Source of the DNA: Aurantibacter crassamenti
GTDB lineage: Bacteria; Bacteroidota; Bacteroidia; Flavobacteriales; Flavobacteriaceae
Reading direction: 5' to 3'
NCBI RefSeq assembly: GCF_016811105.1
Contig: NZ_JAFBGM010000001.1
Span: forward strand, 1,135,126 to 1,199,125
Length of the DNA: 64,000 nucleotides
The notes under the pieces were generated by a model that was given only the letters and a program-made list of their open reading frames with translations, did no database searches and was not told where the DNA came from. A program made the position numbers and the translations under genes. This document shows positions 18,779 to 28,255 of the stretch, in pieces (the first letter of the stretch is position 1; each line of letters begins with the position of its first letter).

Positions 18779-19165
18779 ATGGTTTTATTGGCTCAATTTA
18801 TAGGTGCACTTTATGGTCTTTTAGCTGTGATTTTCGGAGCATTTGGTGCGCATGCATTAAAAAAGAGGTTCTCTGAAAATCAACTTAAAAGTTTTGAGAC
18901 AGGGGTGAAATACCAAATGTATCATGCATTATTACTGCTAATTTTAAGTTTTAACCTTAATTTAGATACTGCGCTAGAAAAGAAAATGATTTACAGTTTT
19001 ATTGTAGGAATTTTTCTTTTTTCCTTTAGTATTTATGGGCTTACTATAAGTGCTTCAAAAGGTAAGAAAATGAAATTTCTAGGCCCTATAACTCCAATTG
19101 GTGGTTTATTTTTAGTTTCAGGTTGGGGTATGTTATTATATACTTTTATAAAAAACTTAGTTTGA
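18779..19165 (+). CDS. DUF423 family small membrane protein
   Basis: This 128-residue protein has four hydrophobic segments. The DUF423 signature GAFGAHALKKR (about residues 20-30) is followed by FETGVKYQMYHALLLLIL. A glycine-rich C-terminus reads GPITPIGGLFLVSGWGML. The family (E. coli YgdD) is widespread with no settled function. The gene is monocistronic here. Confidence 0.92.
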   Translation: MVLLAQFIGALYGLLAVIFGAFGAHALKKRFSENQLKSFETGVKYQMYHALLLLILSFNLNLDTALEKKMIYSFIVGIFLFSFSIYGLTISASKGKKMKFLGPITPIGGLFLVSGWGMLLYTFIKNLV

Positions 19166-19386
19166 TCTGTTGAAAAGTCGTAAATTATTGCTAGAAACTT
19201 AATTCAATTTTAGTATTATGCCTTATTTAGTTTTCTGATAATTGTTTAAATAATTGAGACTGCTAACAAATCGTTTGTTTTTTAACTATGACTAACTTTT
19301 AATTCAAACTTACCCCCAATTAGAATAAGTTGGAATCAGCCATTTTAAAGATTAAGCGAAGTATTGACTATTAATTTAGTGAGCTT

Positions 19387-21291
19387 ATGATACTTTTCAA
19401 TAAATTTCGAAAATTAGTAATAGGCTTTTTATTATTTGGTTTTTGTTCTGTAACTGCTCAAAAACAATCTTCTACAAACAAAGAGCTTGACTCCATAATG
19501 AAATTGGCATTTGATAAGGTAGTCTCACATAATTACTTTGAATCATTTAAATTGGCAGAGCGCGTAAAAGAGTTAGCTCTTGAGTCAAATGAAATATATT
19601 ATTTGGCTTTGGCAGAAGACCTCATTTCTGGAGCGCATACTGATATGTATAATTATTCAACGGCTATTTCGTACCAACTAAAATCAATTGAACATAGTAC
19701 TTTAATAAAAGACCTAAGCCTTCTTACTGTCGGGTATTCAAACCTTGCCCACAGATATATGCTTTTAGATGATTTTGATAATAGTAATGAAAGCATAAAA
19801 AAAGTTGAAGAATTAGATGATAAAAATCTATATAATACAAGGTTGTATGTGTATGAAACCAAAGTGATGTCATTATACAAACAACGCATGTTTGACTCAC
19901 TTGTTACAGTTGCAAAAGCAGGGTTAAAGCAATTAGAGTTTGAGAAAAATAAAAGATTGGCTGATCCAAATTTTATACCAAATGACTGGAGAGAATTAAT
20001 GGATGAAAGATTATTGGTGACTTTTGAGCTCTATCTAGCTTACGGACTTTTTGAGACCAATAAAGTGGTAAGTCATGCAAATAGCCTTTTAAATAAACAT
20101 AAGAATAAAAAATTAGAAGAAATTCTTTACGCGAGTGTTCGTATTTATGAAAATTACCACAGGATATTTGCTTATAAAGAGCAGTACTTTTTAAATCTGC
20201 CAATTAAAAATTTTGATTCAATACAGTATTATAAGATTAAGCAAGAAGAATATTTCACCAATGCTGTTGATTATTTAAAGAAATCATCACAGTATAAAAC
20301 TGATTATTTAACGCAAGCTATTGAAAGTGAAAACCAAGTAGAACGGTTGAAATTGATAACGGAAAACAGGGTCAACGAGATTCAATTTAACAGGAGGGTT
20401 AGTTATCTGTTCGGTTTTTTAACTTTATTGGCATTATCCTTTGTCGTTTTTTATAAACGAGCAATTTCTCAGATTAAGAAGAGTAATGCATCTTTAGATC
20501 AAGCTGATGTTGATTTAAAAAAGTTGTATTTAAATTGTGATAGATTTTTAGCTGTGGTAAGTAATGAGATTCGAACTCCGTTATATACTTTAGAACAACT
20601 TATTGCAACCGTGCCTATAAACGATAATGAAATAGAAGATGAATTGATATTGGCGAACTACTCTTTAATGAATTTAAGGCATTCTATTAATAATTCATTG
20701 CAGTATTCTAAACTGAATTATTTTAACGACAATGATGAATTAATTAATCGACCGGTAAATTTAAAAGACCTTTTAGATGGGTTAAATATGAACTTCAAGT
20801 CCATGTTGATAGCCAATCAAGTGCAACTTAAAGTGAATTACAATGGCGACAACAATATATTCGACTTTGAGAGGGCAAAAGTGGCATTAGTACTAAATAA
20901 CTTGGTAAAAAATGCAATTGAAAAAGATGATGTTACACAGGTTGAAGTGAATGTCAGTGAGCGATATTTAGGTCGAAGTAGATCTTTACTTACCTTTTGT
21001 GTAGAAGATGACGAAAGTATTATTAGTCAAGATGATTTAACTTATGTTGAAAGAGGTAAGCTGGTTTTTGAAGATAAGAACACTACAAAAGGTGTGAGGT
21101 TGGGGCTAATTCTTAGCAATCAGTTACTAGCATTGTATGGTTCTAAATTAAAATTTTCAGGCGACCAAGAGCATAATATTGTGTCTTTTGAATTAAAATT
21201 AGCAATTTCAAATAAAAAGAAAATAGCTTCAAACAAATCGAGTTCTAAAAAGTCAAATATTTTATACGTCGATGACAATCAGTTGAATTAA
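19387..21291 (+). CDS. Degenerate histidine kinase with helical sensor domain and truncated receiver
   Basis: A signal peptide (to about residue 24) leads into an extracytoplasmic helical, TPR-like sensor region (about 30-335), one membrane helix (about 338-358, VSYLFGFLTLLALSFVVFYK), a HisKA-like helix and a HATPase-like domain. The H-box reads FLAVVSNEIRTPL: position 393 is Asn (codon AAT at 20563-20565) where the phospho-accepting His belongs. The N-box is NNLVKNAIEK, the G1 box is altered (CVEDDESIISQ instead of DxGxG), and G2 retains KGVRLGLILSNQ. The protein ends SNILYVDDNQLN, which is only the first strand and acidic pair of a receiver domain. It is unlikely to autophosphorylate and may act as a pseudokinase sensor or be decaying. 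Confidence 0.85.
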   Translation: MILFNKFRKLVIGFLLFGFCSVTAQKQSSTNKELDSIMKLAFDKVVSHNYFESFKLAERVKELALESNEIYYLALAEDLISGAHTDMYNYSTAISYQLKSIEHSTLIKDLSLLTVGYSNLAHRYMLLDDFDNSNESIKKVEELDDKNLYNTRLYVYETKVMSLYKQRMFDSLVTVAKAGLKQLEFEKNKRLADPNFIPNDWRELMDERLLVTFELYLAYGLFETNKVVSHANSLLNKHKNKKLEEILYASVRIYENYHRIFAYKEQYFLNLPIKNFDSIQYYKIKQEEYFTNAVDYLKKSSQYKTDYLTQAIESENQVERLKLITENRVNEIQFNRRVSYLFGFLTLLALSFVVFYKRAISQIKKSNASLDQADVDLKKLYLNCDRFLAVVSNEIRTPLYTLEQLIATVPINDNEIEDELILANYSLMNLRHSINNSLQYSKLNYFNDNDELINRPVNLKDLLDGLNMNFKSMLIANQVQLKVNYNGDNNIFDFERAKVALVLNNLVKNAIEKDDVTQVEVNVSERYLGRSRSLLTFCVEDDESIISQDDLTYVERGKLVFEDKNTTKGVRLGLILSNQLLALYGSKLKFSGDQEHNIVSFELKLAISNKKKIASNKSSSKKSNILYVDDNQLN

Positions 21292-21395
21292 TAGGCTATA
21301 TAAATAGATCTATTGGTTTAGTAAGGTATAAGGTGTATGCGTTTTTTGATGACTCTCTAACTAAAAGTCATATAGAATTTTTATAAGTTGTCTCA

Positions 21396-22928
21396 TTAGT
21401 TTATTTCTTCAGTAGCAGAAAATTCTTTTATAGCCTGGTTGGGTTCAATGATATTGTAACCGCTCCAAAATTCTGCATTATATGATGGCATATAAGTAGG
21501 AAGGATATCTTTTTTTTCTTCAAAAGCATCAAAATCCGAATTACTGATATTTTCTGTGTCAAATACCACCACTTCGTTTTTGTCAATATTTCTAAATGCA
21601 AAATCTATATTTCCTGAGAGTTCGTTTTGTTTATTTCTTCCTTTAACAACTTTATTTAATTCAATAATTTTCAGGGGGCGGTCTATACCCATTCTATTTC
21701 CATTTTCTGATTCAAAATAACGTAATCCGTATCGATTGTCATTTCCTTTAGAAAAAATAATTTTTCCTTTAGATAAGTATTGATTTAGTGAAACGCCAAG
21801 TAATTTAAAGGTTTTTATGGGTTTTACATTTTCATAGTCTACGCGAATTAATGCAAAATCATCAGAATTAATATAGAGTGTACCTTTGTAATCTTCCGAT
21901 CGTTTTGGTTTGAAATCTATGACGTAAACAGCATCTTCACCTAAATAAACAAAATCTTGAAGGGTAAATTCATATCGGCCTGATTTGTTTAAAAAGTTCA
22001 AATCGGTATCATCAGTAATGGGTAAGGTATTTAAAATTTCACCTAATGCTTTTCTACGGTAATTAGTAAAATTCTTTTTGCGTTCTTCTTCATTCTTTTT
22101 AGTTTTTGCCAATTGTTCATTTACAGCAGCAACATCAGTAGAGTCAACCTCTTCTTCAAAAATTTCATCGGTATCTACTTTGGTGCCAAATAAACCAGAC
22201 TTAATTTTAAAATAAGAATCTGTTTTTATATTTTTCTTTAGAATTTCATTGAACTTTTTCTCCACTTTTTCAAAATCAAGTTCCATATTTTTATCGTATA
22301 ATTCAGACGCCTTTATTAAATTCAGCTTCTGTTTTTCATCCTCATAATTACCATAAAGATCACCTAAGACCTCAGTGTAATAACTATTACTCTCCGGAAC
22401 GGTTTTAATTATACTATCAAGAAATTTTTTATTCAATGCCTCAATTGTAGATTTTTTCAATGAAAAATCATTTTTAAGCATTCGCTGAAATGATGATTTT
22501 CTAAAGAATAATCTTTTTTTGGTTAGATCAAAATTGTAGTTCTTTTCAATGTTATCATTTACAAGATCTATAATCTCATCAGCTGTATATTGCTTGTTAC
22601 TCACTAAAACCTCTTTAAGTTCTATAGCGCTTGGTGATAAGTAAATTACCTTTTCGTCAAAAGTGTTGATAGGGCGGGCTATTAATTCATAGCCTAAGCA
22701 TGAGATAAATAATGAGTCAGTTTCTTTTGCGTTCTTTTCGAGTAGAATGCTGAATCTACCTTCTTCATTTGTAATTGCGCCTTTTTTGTTGGCCCATTGT
22801 ACGGTAACATACGGAATAGGTTTTTGCGTAACCGAATCAATTATTTTTGAACTTATGGCCTGCGCGTTAATTTTAGAAATAGGAGCAAAACCAAGTAAAA
22901 TAAATACGAGTAAAGTATAAATACGCAT
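21396..22928 (-). CDS. Secreted protein with carboxypeptidase-like regulatory domain
   Basis: I start this protein at the ATG at 22928, which gives a signal peptide (MRIYTLLVFILLGFAPISK). The frame open to 22967 would add 13 residues before it. A CarboxypepD_reg-like beta-sandwich (residues 25-105) begins with ISSKIIDSVTQKPIPYVTVQ. About 400 further residues follow, with a charged helical middle (about 215-290) and a beta-rich end. Such proteins are common in Bacteroidota, mostly uncharacterised, and probably sit at the outer membrane. It is not linked to a TonB receptor here. Confidence 0.8.
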   Translation of the reverse strand: MRIYTLLVFILLGFAPISKINAQAISSKIIDSVTQKPIPYVTVQWANKKGAITNEEGRFSILLEKNAKETDSLFISCLGYELIARPINTFDEKVIYLSPSAIELKEVLVSNKQYTADEIIDLVNDNIEKNYNFDLTKKRLFFRKSSFQRMLKNDFSLKKSTIEALNKKFLDSIIKTVPESNSYYTEVLGDLYGNYEDEKQKLNLIKASELYDKNMELDFEKVEKKFNEILKKNIKTDSYFKIKSGLFGTKVDTDEIFEEEVDSTDVAAVNEQLAKTKKNEEERKKNFTNYRRKALGEILNTLPITDDTDLNFLNKSGRYEFTLQDFVYLGEDAVYVIDFKPKRSEDYKGTLYINSDDFALIRVDYENVKPIKTFKLLGVSLNQYLSKGKIIFSKGNDNRYGLRYFESENGNRMGIDRPLKIIELNKVVKGRNKQNELSGNIDFAFRNIDKNEVVVFDTENISNSDFDAFEEKKDILPTYMPSYNAEFWSGYNIIEPNQAIKEFSATEEIN

Positions 22929-23147
22929 ACAGTAACAATTGGATTTAAACAAAACAAAGAATAGCAAATGAAAGTAGTATGCTTTTTTTGTTTTTCTTAG
23001 GATGGTTTTATTGTTTATTTAACGAACCTAATTGTAGATTCAGGTATTTGGTAGACGTTTATCTATAAAAATTGTTACAACGATGATTAGAGATACCGAA
23101 TTTATTTTTATCGAAATATTAATATTGATGATTTGTTAATTGCTGGT

Positions 23148-23297
23148 CTAGTGGCAACCACAATCACCATCACCACAGCTTTTAGAGGTATTTTTTTTAG
23201 CAGTGAAAAGTCTCTTAGGTAACACAAATTTCTTTAATAAATAAGCTACCGCCAAGGCGAGAATGAAATAAACTAAAATAGATTGCGCAAACTGCAT
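23148..23297 (-). CDS. FeoB-associated Cys-rich membrane protein
   Basis: This 49-residue protein begins two bases after the feoB stop. One membrane helix (MQFAQSILVYFILALAVAYL) is followed by a basic stretch (LKKFVLPKRLFTAKK) and a tail ending SCGDGDCGCH, with three Cys, two Asp and a terminal His suited to metal binding. Size, layout and position match the small Cys-rich proteins often encoded after feoB. A role as an accessory of the Feo ferrous iron transporter is likely, though its mechanism is not established. Confidence 0.85.
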   Translation of the reverse strand: MQFAQSILVYFILALAVAYLLKKFVLPKRLFTAKKNTSKSCGDGDCGCH

Positions 23298-23299
23298 AA

Positions 23300-25537
23300 T
23301 TACTTAAGTGTTTGATAAGCTATCAGAGCAACAATATAAGCAAATATGCTCATAAATACGAGTTGCGCCATTGGCCATTTCCAAGTGTTGGTTTCTCTTT
23401 TAACAATTGCCAAAGTGCTCATACATTGCATAGCAAAGGCATAGAAAAGCAATAAAGAAATACCTGAAGCAAGATTAAATAACGGTTTGTTGTTATCTTG
23501 ATTAATTTCAGCGGCCATTCTATTTTTAATAGTTTCTTCTTGATCACTGCCTACGCTATATATGGTGGCTAAGGTGCCTACGAATACTTCTCTTGCCGCA
23601 AAAGAAGTTATAACAGCTATTCCAATTTTCCAGTCATAACCAAGGGGTTTAACAATAGGCTCAATGGCTTTGCCCATATAACCAATATAAGAATGCTCCA
23701 ATTCAAAGCTTGAAATTTCTTGTTCTATGGCCTTTTTATAAAGATATTCTTTGTGTATTTCAATAGAGTCATTTAAAGCCTGAGGATTAATTTTATACAA
23801 GCCTCTTGTTATCCCAAATTGAAGTTCTTTTTTGTAGTCTTCTAGTTGTGTTTGTATGGTCAATTGATTGATTTCGGGTAAGCCTTCACTTTTTATTCTA
23901 TTTTCAACAATAGTTTCCGCATTTTTATAATCATCTGAAATTCCATTTGAGCCAAGAAACCATAAAACAATAGAAATTGCCAGTATAATTTTACCAGCGC
24001 CAAGAACAAAACTTTTAGTTTTTTCCCATACCGTATAGATTACATTTTTAGGTAATGGTAATTTATAGTTCGGCATTTCCATTACAAAGAAAGAACCGCT
24101 TCTAATCTTTAGAATCTTATTCAGAATCATTGCTGAAATAATGGCGACTCCGAAACCTAAAAGGTATAAAGACATAAGAGTTAATGCCTGATAACTAAGT
24201 CCTAGAAAACTGCCTTCAGGAATTACTAGTGCAATAATTATTAAATAAACAGGTAGTCGTGCAGAACATGTAGTAAATGGAACTACTAAAATTGTTATTA
24301 AGCGTTCTTTCCAATTGTCAATATTACGAGTTGCCATTACCGCTGGTATGGCACAGGCAGTGCCTGAAATTAGAGGTACTACACTTTTTCCGCTTAACCC
24401 GAAAGGACGCATTAAACGATCCATTAGAAAAACCACACGACTCATATAGCCTGATTCTTCTAGTATTGCAATAAAGAAAAACAAAAAAGCAATTTGCGGA
24501 ATAAAAATTACGATACCACCAATACCTGCTAAAATTCCTTCGGCCAATAAATTTGTAAGTGCACCTGGTGGTAGCGTGTTTTTAACCCATTCACTGGCAC
24601 TTGCAAAAAATTCATCAATAAAATCCATTGGGTAACTACTCCAATCATATATGGCTTGAAAAATGAGAAGTAGAATGCAGAAAAATATCAAATATCCGAA
24701 GACTTTATGTGTCAATATTTTATCAAGGCTAGCACGTAAACCCTTGGCTGCATTCGTGTCAATTGTAAGGGTTTCTTTTAAAGAGTCATTTATAAACTTA
24801 TATCGTAACACCGTTTCTCGATGTTGCATTTTCTTAAGTTCAGATTTAGTTTTTAAAGCAAAATCTGTGTCGTCATTTATTGTTTTTTTTACAATTGGCA
24901 TAAAGTTGACATCTTGTGTAATGACCAACCAAAGCTTATAAATATCCTCTTTTGGGAAAACTTTTTTTAAACGCTCAAAATAATCTGGTGCAATTTGAAC
25001 TGTATCAATATTAGAAGTAATCGGTAGATTTTTGTAATCAGCAATTAGTTCTTTAATTCTATCGATACCGCTACCTTTTCTAGTGCTTACCAAAGCAATT
25101 TTGGTATTTAATTTAGCTTCAAGGGCTTGAGTGTCAAGTGTGATGCCTTTTTTAATCATTCGGTCAGCCATATTGATGACCAACATAGTAGGCACTTTTA
25201 AATCTTGTATTTGGGTAAAGAGTAGTAAGTTTCTTTTTAGGTTCTCTACATCACTAACAACAATAGCAATGTCAGGAAAGTCTTTATCGTTTTTGTTTAA
25301 CAATAGTTCAACAACTACACTCTCGTCTAATGATGTCGTGTTTAAGCTGTATGTACCAGGTAAATCAAGAATGTGTGCTTTTACACCTCTTGGAAGTTTG
25401 CAGATGCCTTCTTTTTTCTCAACGGTGATGCCTGGGTAGTTGCCTACTTTTTGATTTAGGCCAGTTAGTGCATTAAAGACAGAGGTTTTCCCGGTATTCG
25501 GATTACCGATAAGTGCTACATTAATTTGCTTGCTCAT
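23300..25537 (-). CDS. feoB: Ferrous iron transport protein B
   Basis: This 745-residue protein is the inner-membrane ferrous iron permease. An N-terminal GTPase domain has G1 GNPNTGKTS (residues 11-19), G3 DLPGTYSL and G4 NMAD. A GDI-like helical domain follows (about 165-265). The membrane part has the two gate regions, including GTACAIPAVMATRN and PFTTCSARLPVY, whose Cys residues lie in the presumed iron path. A soluble insertion (about 535-620) separates the gates. The start overlaps the end of feoA by four bases (ATGA type), so the two are translationally coupled. Confidence 0.97.
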   Translation of the reverse strand: MSKQINVALIGNPNTGKTSVFNALTGLNQKVGNYPGITVEKKEGICKLPRGVKAHILDLPGTYSLNTTSLDESVVVELLLNKNDKDFPDIAIVVSDVENLKRNLLLFTQIQDLKVPTMLVINMADRMIKKGITLDTQALEAKLNTKIALVSTRKGSGIDRIKELIADYKNLPITSNIDTVQIAPDYFERLKKVFPKEDIYKLWLVITQDVNFMPIVKKTINDDTDFALKTKSELKKMQHRETVLRYKFINDSLKETLTIDTNAAKGLRASLDKILTHKVFGYLIFFCILLLIFQAIYDWSSYPMDFIDEFFASASEWVKNTLPPGALTNLLAEGILAGIGGIVIFIPQIAFLFFFIAILEESGYMSRVVFLMDRLMRPFGLSGKSVVPLISGTACAIPAVMATRNIDNWKERLITILVVPFTTCSARLPVYLIIIALVIPEGSFLGLSYQALTLMSLYLLGFGVAIISAMILNKILKIRSGSFFVMEMPNYKLPLPKNVIYTVWEKTKSFVLGAGKIILAISIVLWFLGSNGISDDYKNAETIVENRIKSEGLPEINQLTIQTQLEDYKKELQFGITRGLYKINPQALNDSIEIHKEYLYKKAIEQEISSFELEHSYIGYMGKAIEPIVKPLGYDWKIGIAVITSFAAREVFVGTLATIYSVGSDQEETIKNRMAAEINQDNNKPLFNLASGISLLLFYAFAMQCMSTLAIVKRETNTWKWPMAQLVFMSIFAYIVALIAYQTLK

Positions 25538-25776
25538 TGCACAATAGAATCTTCAACGATCAGTTCTATTTGTGCTGCAACAGATTTTCGTATTGCAATA
25601 TGTGATCCATTGACATTAATATAAATTGGGTCTTTGAAGGGTGCAATATGTAAAATCTCAACCTCATTGCCTGGTAGGCATCCCATTTCTAAAAGTTTAA
25701 TTGGCAACGCTTCAACATCAAAATCTTTAATGATTCCTTTTTGTCCTCTTTTAAGATTTGCGACCGTAGTGACCAA
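25534..25776 (-). CDS. feoA: Ferrous iron transport protein A, TTG start
   Basis: This 80-residue SH3-like cytoplasmic protein is needed for FeoB activity. The core is LKRGQKGIIKDF, then LLEMGCLPGNEVEILHIAPF and IAIRKSVAAQIEL, typical of FeoA. The start is unusual: the only in-frame start that keeps the first strand is TTG at 25776-25774. A stop codon lies three codons upstream, and the next Met is at residue 31, inside the fold. A -7 promoter element lies about 30 bases upstream. A weak TTTAG half-site near 25783 hints at DtxR-type control but is not convincing. Confidence 0.9.
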   Translation of the reverse strand: MVTTVANLKRGQKGIIKDFDVEALPIKLLEMGCLPGNEVEILHIAPFKDPIYINVNGSHIAIRKSVAAQIELIVEDSIVQ

Positions 25777-25805
25777 TTTTTATTTAGATTGATTATAAGT
25801 AAGGG

Positions 25806-25813
25806 CAAAAGTA
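25806..25813 (-). promoter_or_regulatory. Candidate -7 promoter element for feoAB
   Basis: The minus strand reads TACTTTTG, matching TAnnTTTG. Transcription would begin near 25799, leaving a leader of roughly 23 bases before the TTG start of feoA. Confidence 0.45.
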
Positions 25814-25900
25814 GGATAAATTATTCTAAATGTTTCAATATTAAAGAATCAAATTCCAATTTAGAAAGAAGAGGTTCTAAAAAATACTTAAATAACAATT

Positions 25901-26587
25901 TTATTGCTCCGATTGCTTTGCGTACACTGCTTTTAATACTTCTAAGTCGTCCATTAATTTATCTATTTCCTCAGGTTTTGTACCGTCATAGAAACCACGA
26001 ATTCTTTTTTGTTTATCCACTAAAATAAAATTCTCAGTATGAATCATATCAAATGGGCCACCATCGCCCACTGTTTGTACAGCTAGATATGACTTTCGTG
26101 CCAAATCATAAATTTGTTTTTTATCGCCAGTAACTAAGTTCCATATGCGGTCATCAACTCCTTTCTCTACAGCATATTTTTTTAGTTGGGTTACTGAATC
26201 AATTTCAGGAGTTACAGTATGTGAAAGTAATTTTACGGTGCTATCATTTTGTATTTTTCGTTGTATGATGGCCATGTTTTCAGTCATAATAGGGCAAATT
26301 GTAGGGCAGGTAGTAAAGAAAAAATCAGCTATATAAATTTTACCGTCGTAATCCTTTTGGGTAATCGTTTTACCATTTTGGTTGATGAGGCTAAAATCTG
26401 CTATAGTATGGTACTTTCTAATGTTTTGAATAGTACTATCAACCAACTCTGAATTTACCATTGAAGGTTGGTAAATTGTCAATGTTTCTTTGGGTTTTAA
26501 TGCATCGTAGAAAAGATACACGATGACCACTGAAATAAAAAAAAATACAATCGCAAAGAATTTGAATTTGGCTAAAAATGCGCGCAT
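25901..26587 (-). CDS. SCO1/SenC-family copper chaperone
   Basis: This 228-residue protein is anchored by an N-terminal membrane helix (about residues 9-27). The thioredoxin-like fold carries the copper site: Cys94 and Cys98 in TTCPTICPIM and His183 in FDMIHTENF. In the family the protein delivers copper to the CuA site of cytochrome c oxidase or acts as a thiol oxidoreductase. All three ligands are present. It has its own well-formed promoter and sits between feoAB and rseP. Confidence 0.95.
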   Translation of the reverse strand: MRAFLAKFKFFAIVFFFISVVIVYLFYDALKPKETLTIYQPSMVNSELVDSTIQNIRKYHTIADFSLINQNGKTITQKDYDGKIYIADFFFTTCPTICPIMTENMAIIQRKIQNDSTVKLLSHTVTPEIDSVTQLKKYAVEKGVDDRIWNLVTGDKKQIYDLARKSYLAVQTVGDGGPFDMIHTENFILVDKQKRIRGFYDGTKPEEIDKLMDDLEVLKAVYAKQSEQ

Positions 26588-26597
26588 GTTTTTTTTA

Positions 26598-26628
26598 CAA
26601 ATATAAGCTAGCTAATTATGGCTATCAA
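26598..26628 (-). promoter_or_regulatory. Promoter of the SCO gene
   Basis: On the minus strand TTG (26628-26626), 20 bases and TATATTTG (26605-26598) match the Bacteroidota consensus. Transcription should start near 26591, only a few bases before the ATG at 26587. Confidence 0.65.
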
Positions 26629-26712
26629 GTCAAAACAGACATGGGCTTGCTAAAAATTTCCTAAAAAAGACGGTGCCTTAGTAGATTCTTTTTTTAAGCC
26701 ATGTTAAAAGAG

Positions 26713-26720
26713 TACTTTTG
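26713..26720 (+). promoter_or_regulatory. Candidate -7 promoter element for rseP
   Basis: TACTTTTG matches TAnnTTTG and lies 18 bases before the rseP ATG. No TTG is seen at the -33 distance. Confidence 0.4.
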
Positions 26721-26738
26721 TGCGTTAAAATTTGATAT

Positions 26739-28103
26739 ATGGAGATGAGTCCGATACTTGTCAAGACTTTACAGTTTTTTCTAAGCCTATCAATTCTGAT
26801 AGTACTTCACGAATTGGGGCATTTCATTCCCGCAAAATTATTCAAGACTAGAGTTGAAAAATTCTACCTGTTTTTTGATGTTAAATTTTCGCTCTTCAAA
26901 AAGAAAATTGGAGAAACCGAATACGGTATTGGATGGTTGCCTTTAGGTGGTTACGTGAAGATATCAGGAATGATTGATGAAAGCATGGATACTGAGGCAA
27001 TGAAAGAAGAACCCAAAGATTGGGAGTTTCGTTCAAAACCGGCGTGGCAACGATTGATTATTATGTTGGGCGGTGTGACCGTAAATTTTGTGCTCGCGGT
27101 ACTAATTTTCATAGGATTAGTGTTTACGTACGGTGAAGAATTTATTCCTGCCAATAGCCTTAAAGACGGAATCTTAGTAAACGATACAACTTTAGGTGAT
27201 AAATTAGGAATTCAAACTGGCGATAAAATTCTAGCTATTGACGGTAATGAAATTGAATGGTTGCGGCATACGTTACCTGAAATTGTTTACGGTGAGACAA
27301 TGACCATTGAAAGAGATGGTAGAACTTTTGACCAACAAATACCGGTTGATTTTATTGAAACCCTATCCGATAATAAAGATAAAGTTAAGAATCTTATAAG
27401 TTTTAGAAGACCTTTTATTGTTGCTGAAGTTTCTGGTGATTCACCCAATGTAGGTGTTGATTTTAAGAAAAACGATGAGGTGCTTTCAATAAATGGTATT
27501 ACAGCTACCTATTTAGATCAGGCAGCTGCTATCTTAGAAGATTACAAAGGCCGGAAGGTAAATATTGCCGTGAAGCGTGAAAGTGGCGCAATTGACACCT
27601 TAATAGCTAGTGTAACTAACGAAGCAAAATTAGGTGTGGCTTTGGCTGGTGGAAGCATGGCTGATTTGGCAGCGTTTGGTTCTTTTGAAATTGAAACGAA
27701 ACAGTATACGCTATTAGAATCGATACCTGCAGGTTGGGATAAGGGTGTAAAAACTCTGACAGACTATATAAAGGGGATGAAGAAAATTTTCAATCCTGAT
27801 ACGGGCGCGTATAAAGAAGTGGGTGGTTTTGCTGCTATAGGTGGTATGTTTCCTAATACTTGGGACTGGCCAGTATTCTGGGGTACGACCGCTTTTATAT
27901 CAATAATTTTAGCGTTTATGAATATTTTACCCATTCCAGCGTTAGATGGTGGGCATGTAATGTTCTTATTATATGAAATGATTTCTGGTAGAAAACCGAG
28001 TGATAAATTCTTGGAATATGCCCAAATGACGGGCTTTTTCATCTTAATTGCATTGCTATTATTTGCCAACGGAAATGACCTTTATAAATATCTATTTAAA
28101 TAG
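26739..28103 (+). CDS. rseP: RIP metalloprotease RseP (site-2 protease)
   Basis: This 454-residue intramembrane zinc protease cleaves membrane-bound anti-sigma factors and signal-peptide remnants. The zinc site HELGHF is at residues 24-29 in TM1, and the third ligand motif LPIPALDGGH lies in a late TM (about 402-411). Two PDZ domains occupy the periplasmic part (about 125-205 and 215-300). The conserved GWLPLGGYVKISGM region is present. The window also encodes a FecR anti-sigma factor, a plausible substrate type, though nothing links them directly. Confidence 0.95.
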   Translation: MEMSPILVKTLQFFLSLSILIVLHELGHFIPAKLFKTRVEKFYLFFDVKFSLFKKKIGETEYGIGWLPLGGYVKISGMIDESMDTEAMKEEPKDWEFRSKPAWQRLIIMLGGVTVNFVLAVLIFIGLVFTYGEEFIPANSLKDGILVNDTTLGDKLGIQTGDKILAIDGNEIEWLRHTLPEIVYGETMTIERDGRTFDQQIPVDFIETLSDNKDKVKNLISFRRPFIVAEVSGDSPNVGVDFKKNDEVLSINGITATYLDQAAAILEDYKGRKVNIAVKRESGAIDTLIASVTNEAKLGVALAGGSMADLAAFGSFEIETKQYTLLESIPAGWDKGVKTLTDYIKGMKKIFNPDTGAYKEVGGFAAIGGMFPNTWDWPVFWGTTAFISIILAFMNILPIPALDGGHVMFLLYEMISGRKPSDKFLEYAQMTGFFILIALLLFANGNDLYKYLFK

Positions 28104-28117
28104 GATGCATTTTTTTG

Positions 28118-28148
28118 TTGGGGGCGAATAAAAAAACATTTATATTTG
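28118..28148 (+). promoter_or_regulatory. Promoter of tRNA-Asn
   Basis: TTG (28118-28120), 20 bases and TATATTTG (28141-28148) match the Bacteroidota consensus. The predicted start near 28155 lies about 26 bases before the mature tRNA. Confidence 0.72.
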
Positions 28149-28180
28149 CAGCCGCTAAATAATATTTTAGTGGATTAAAT

Positions 28181-28254
28181 TCCTCCTTAGCTCAGTTGGT
28201 TAGAGCATCTGACTGTTAATCAGAGGGTCCTTGGTTCGAGCCCAAGAGGGGGAG
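28181..28254 (+). tRNA. tRNA-Asn (anticodon GTT)
   Basis: The 74-base cloverleaf has a seven-pair acceptor stem (TCCTCCT with AGGGGGA, one wobble), D-arm GCTC...GAGC, anticodon loop CTGTTAA with anticodon GTT, and T-loop TTCGAGC. The discriminator base is G, as expected for Asn. The CCA end is not encoded. A terminator follows directly. Confidence 0.97.
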
Positions 28255-28255
28255 C

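Noticed and set aside
21292-21386. Continuation of the receiver domain by a frameshift after the kinase stop
   Set aside because: The alternative frame (starting ELIGYINRS) is open for about 33 codons but does not resemble a receiver domain.
25783-25798. A DtxR-like box upstream of feoA
   Set aside because: Only one arm (TTTAG) matches; the other half reads TATAA instead of CTAAA, so the dyad is not supported.
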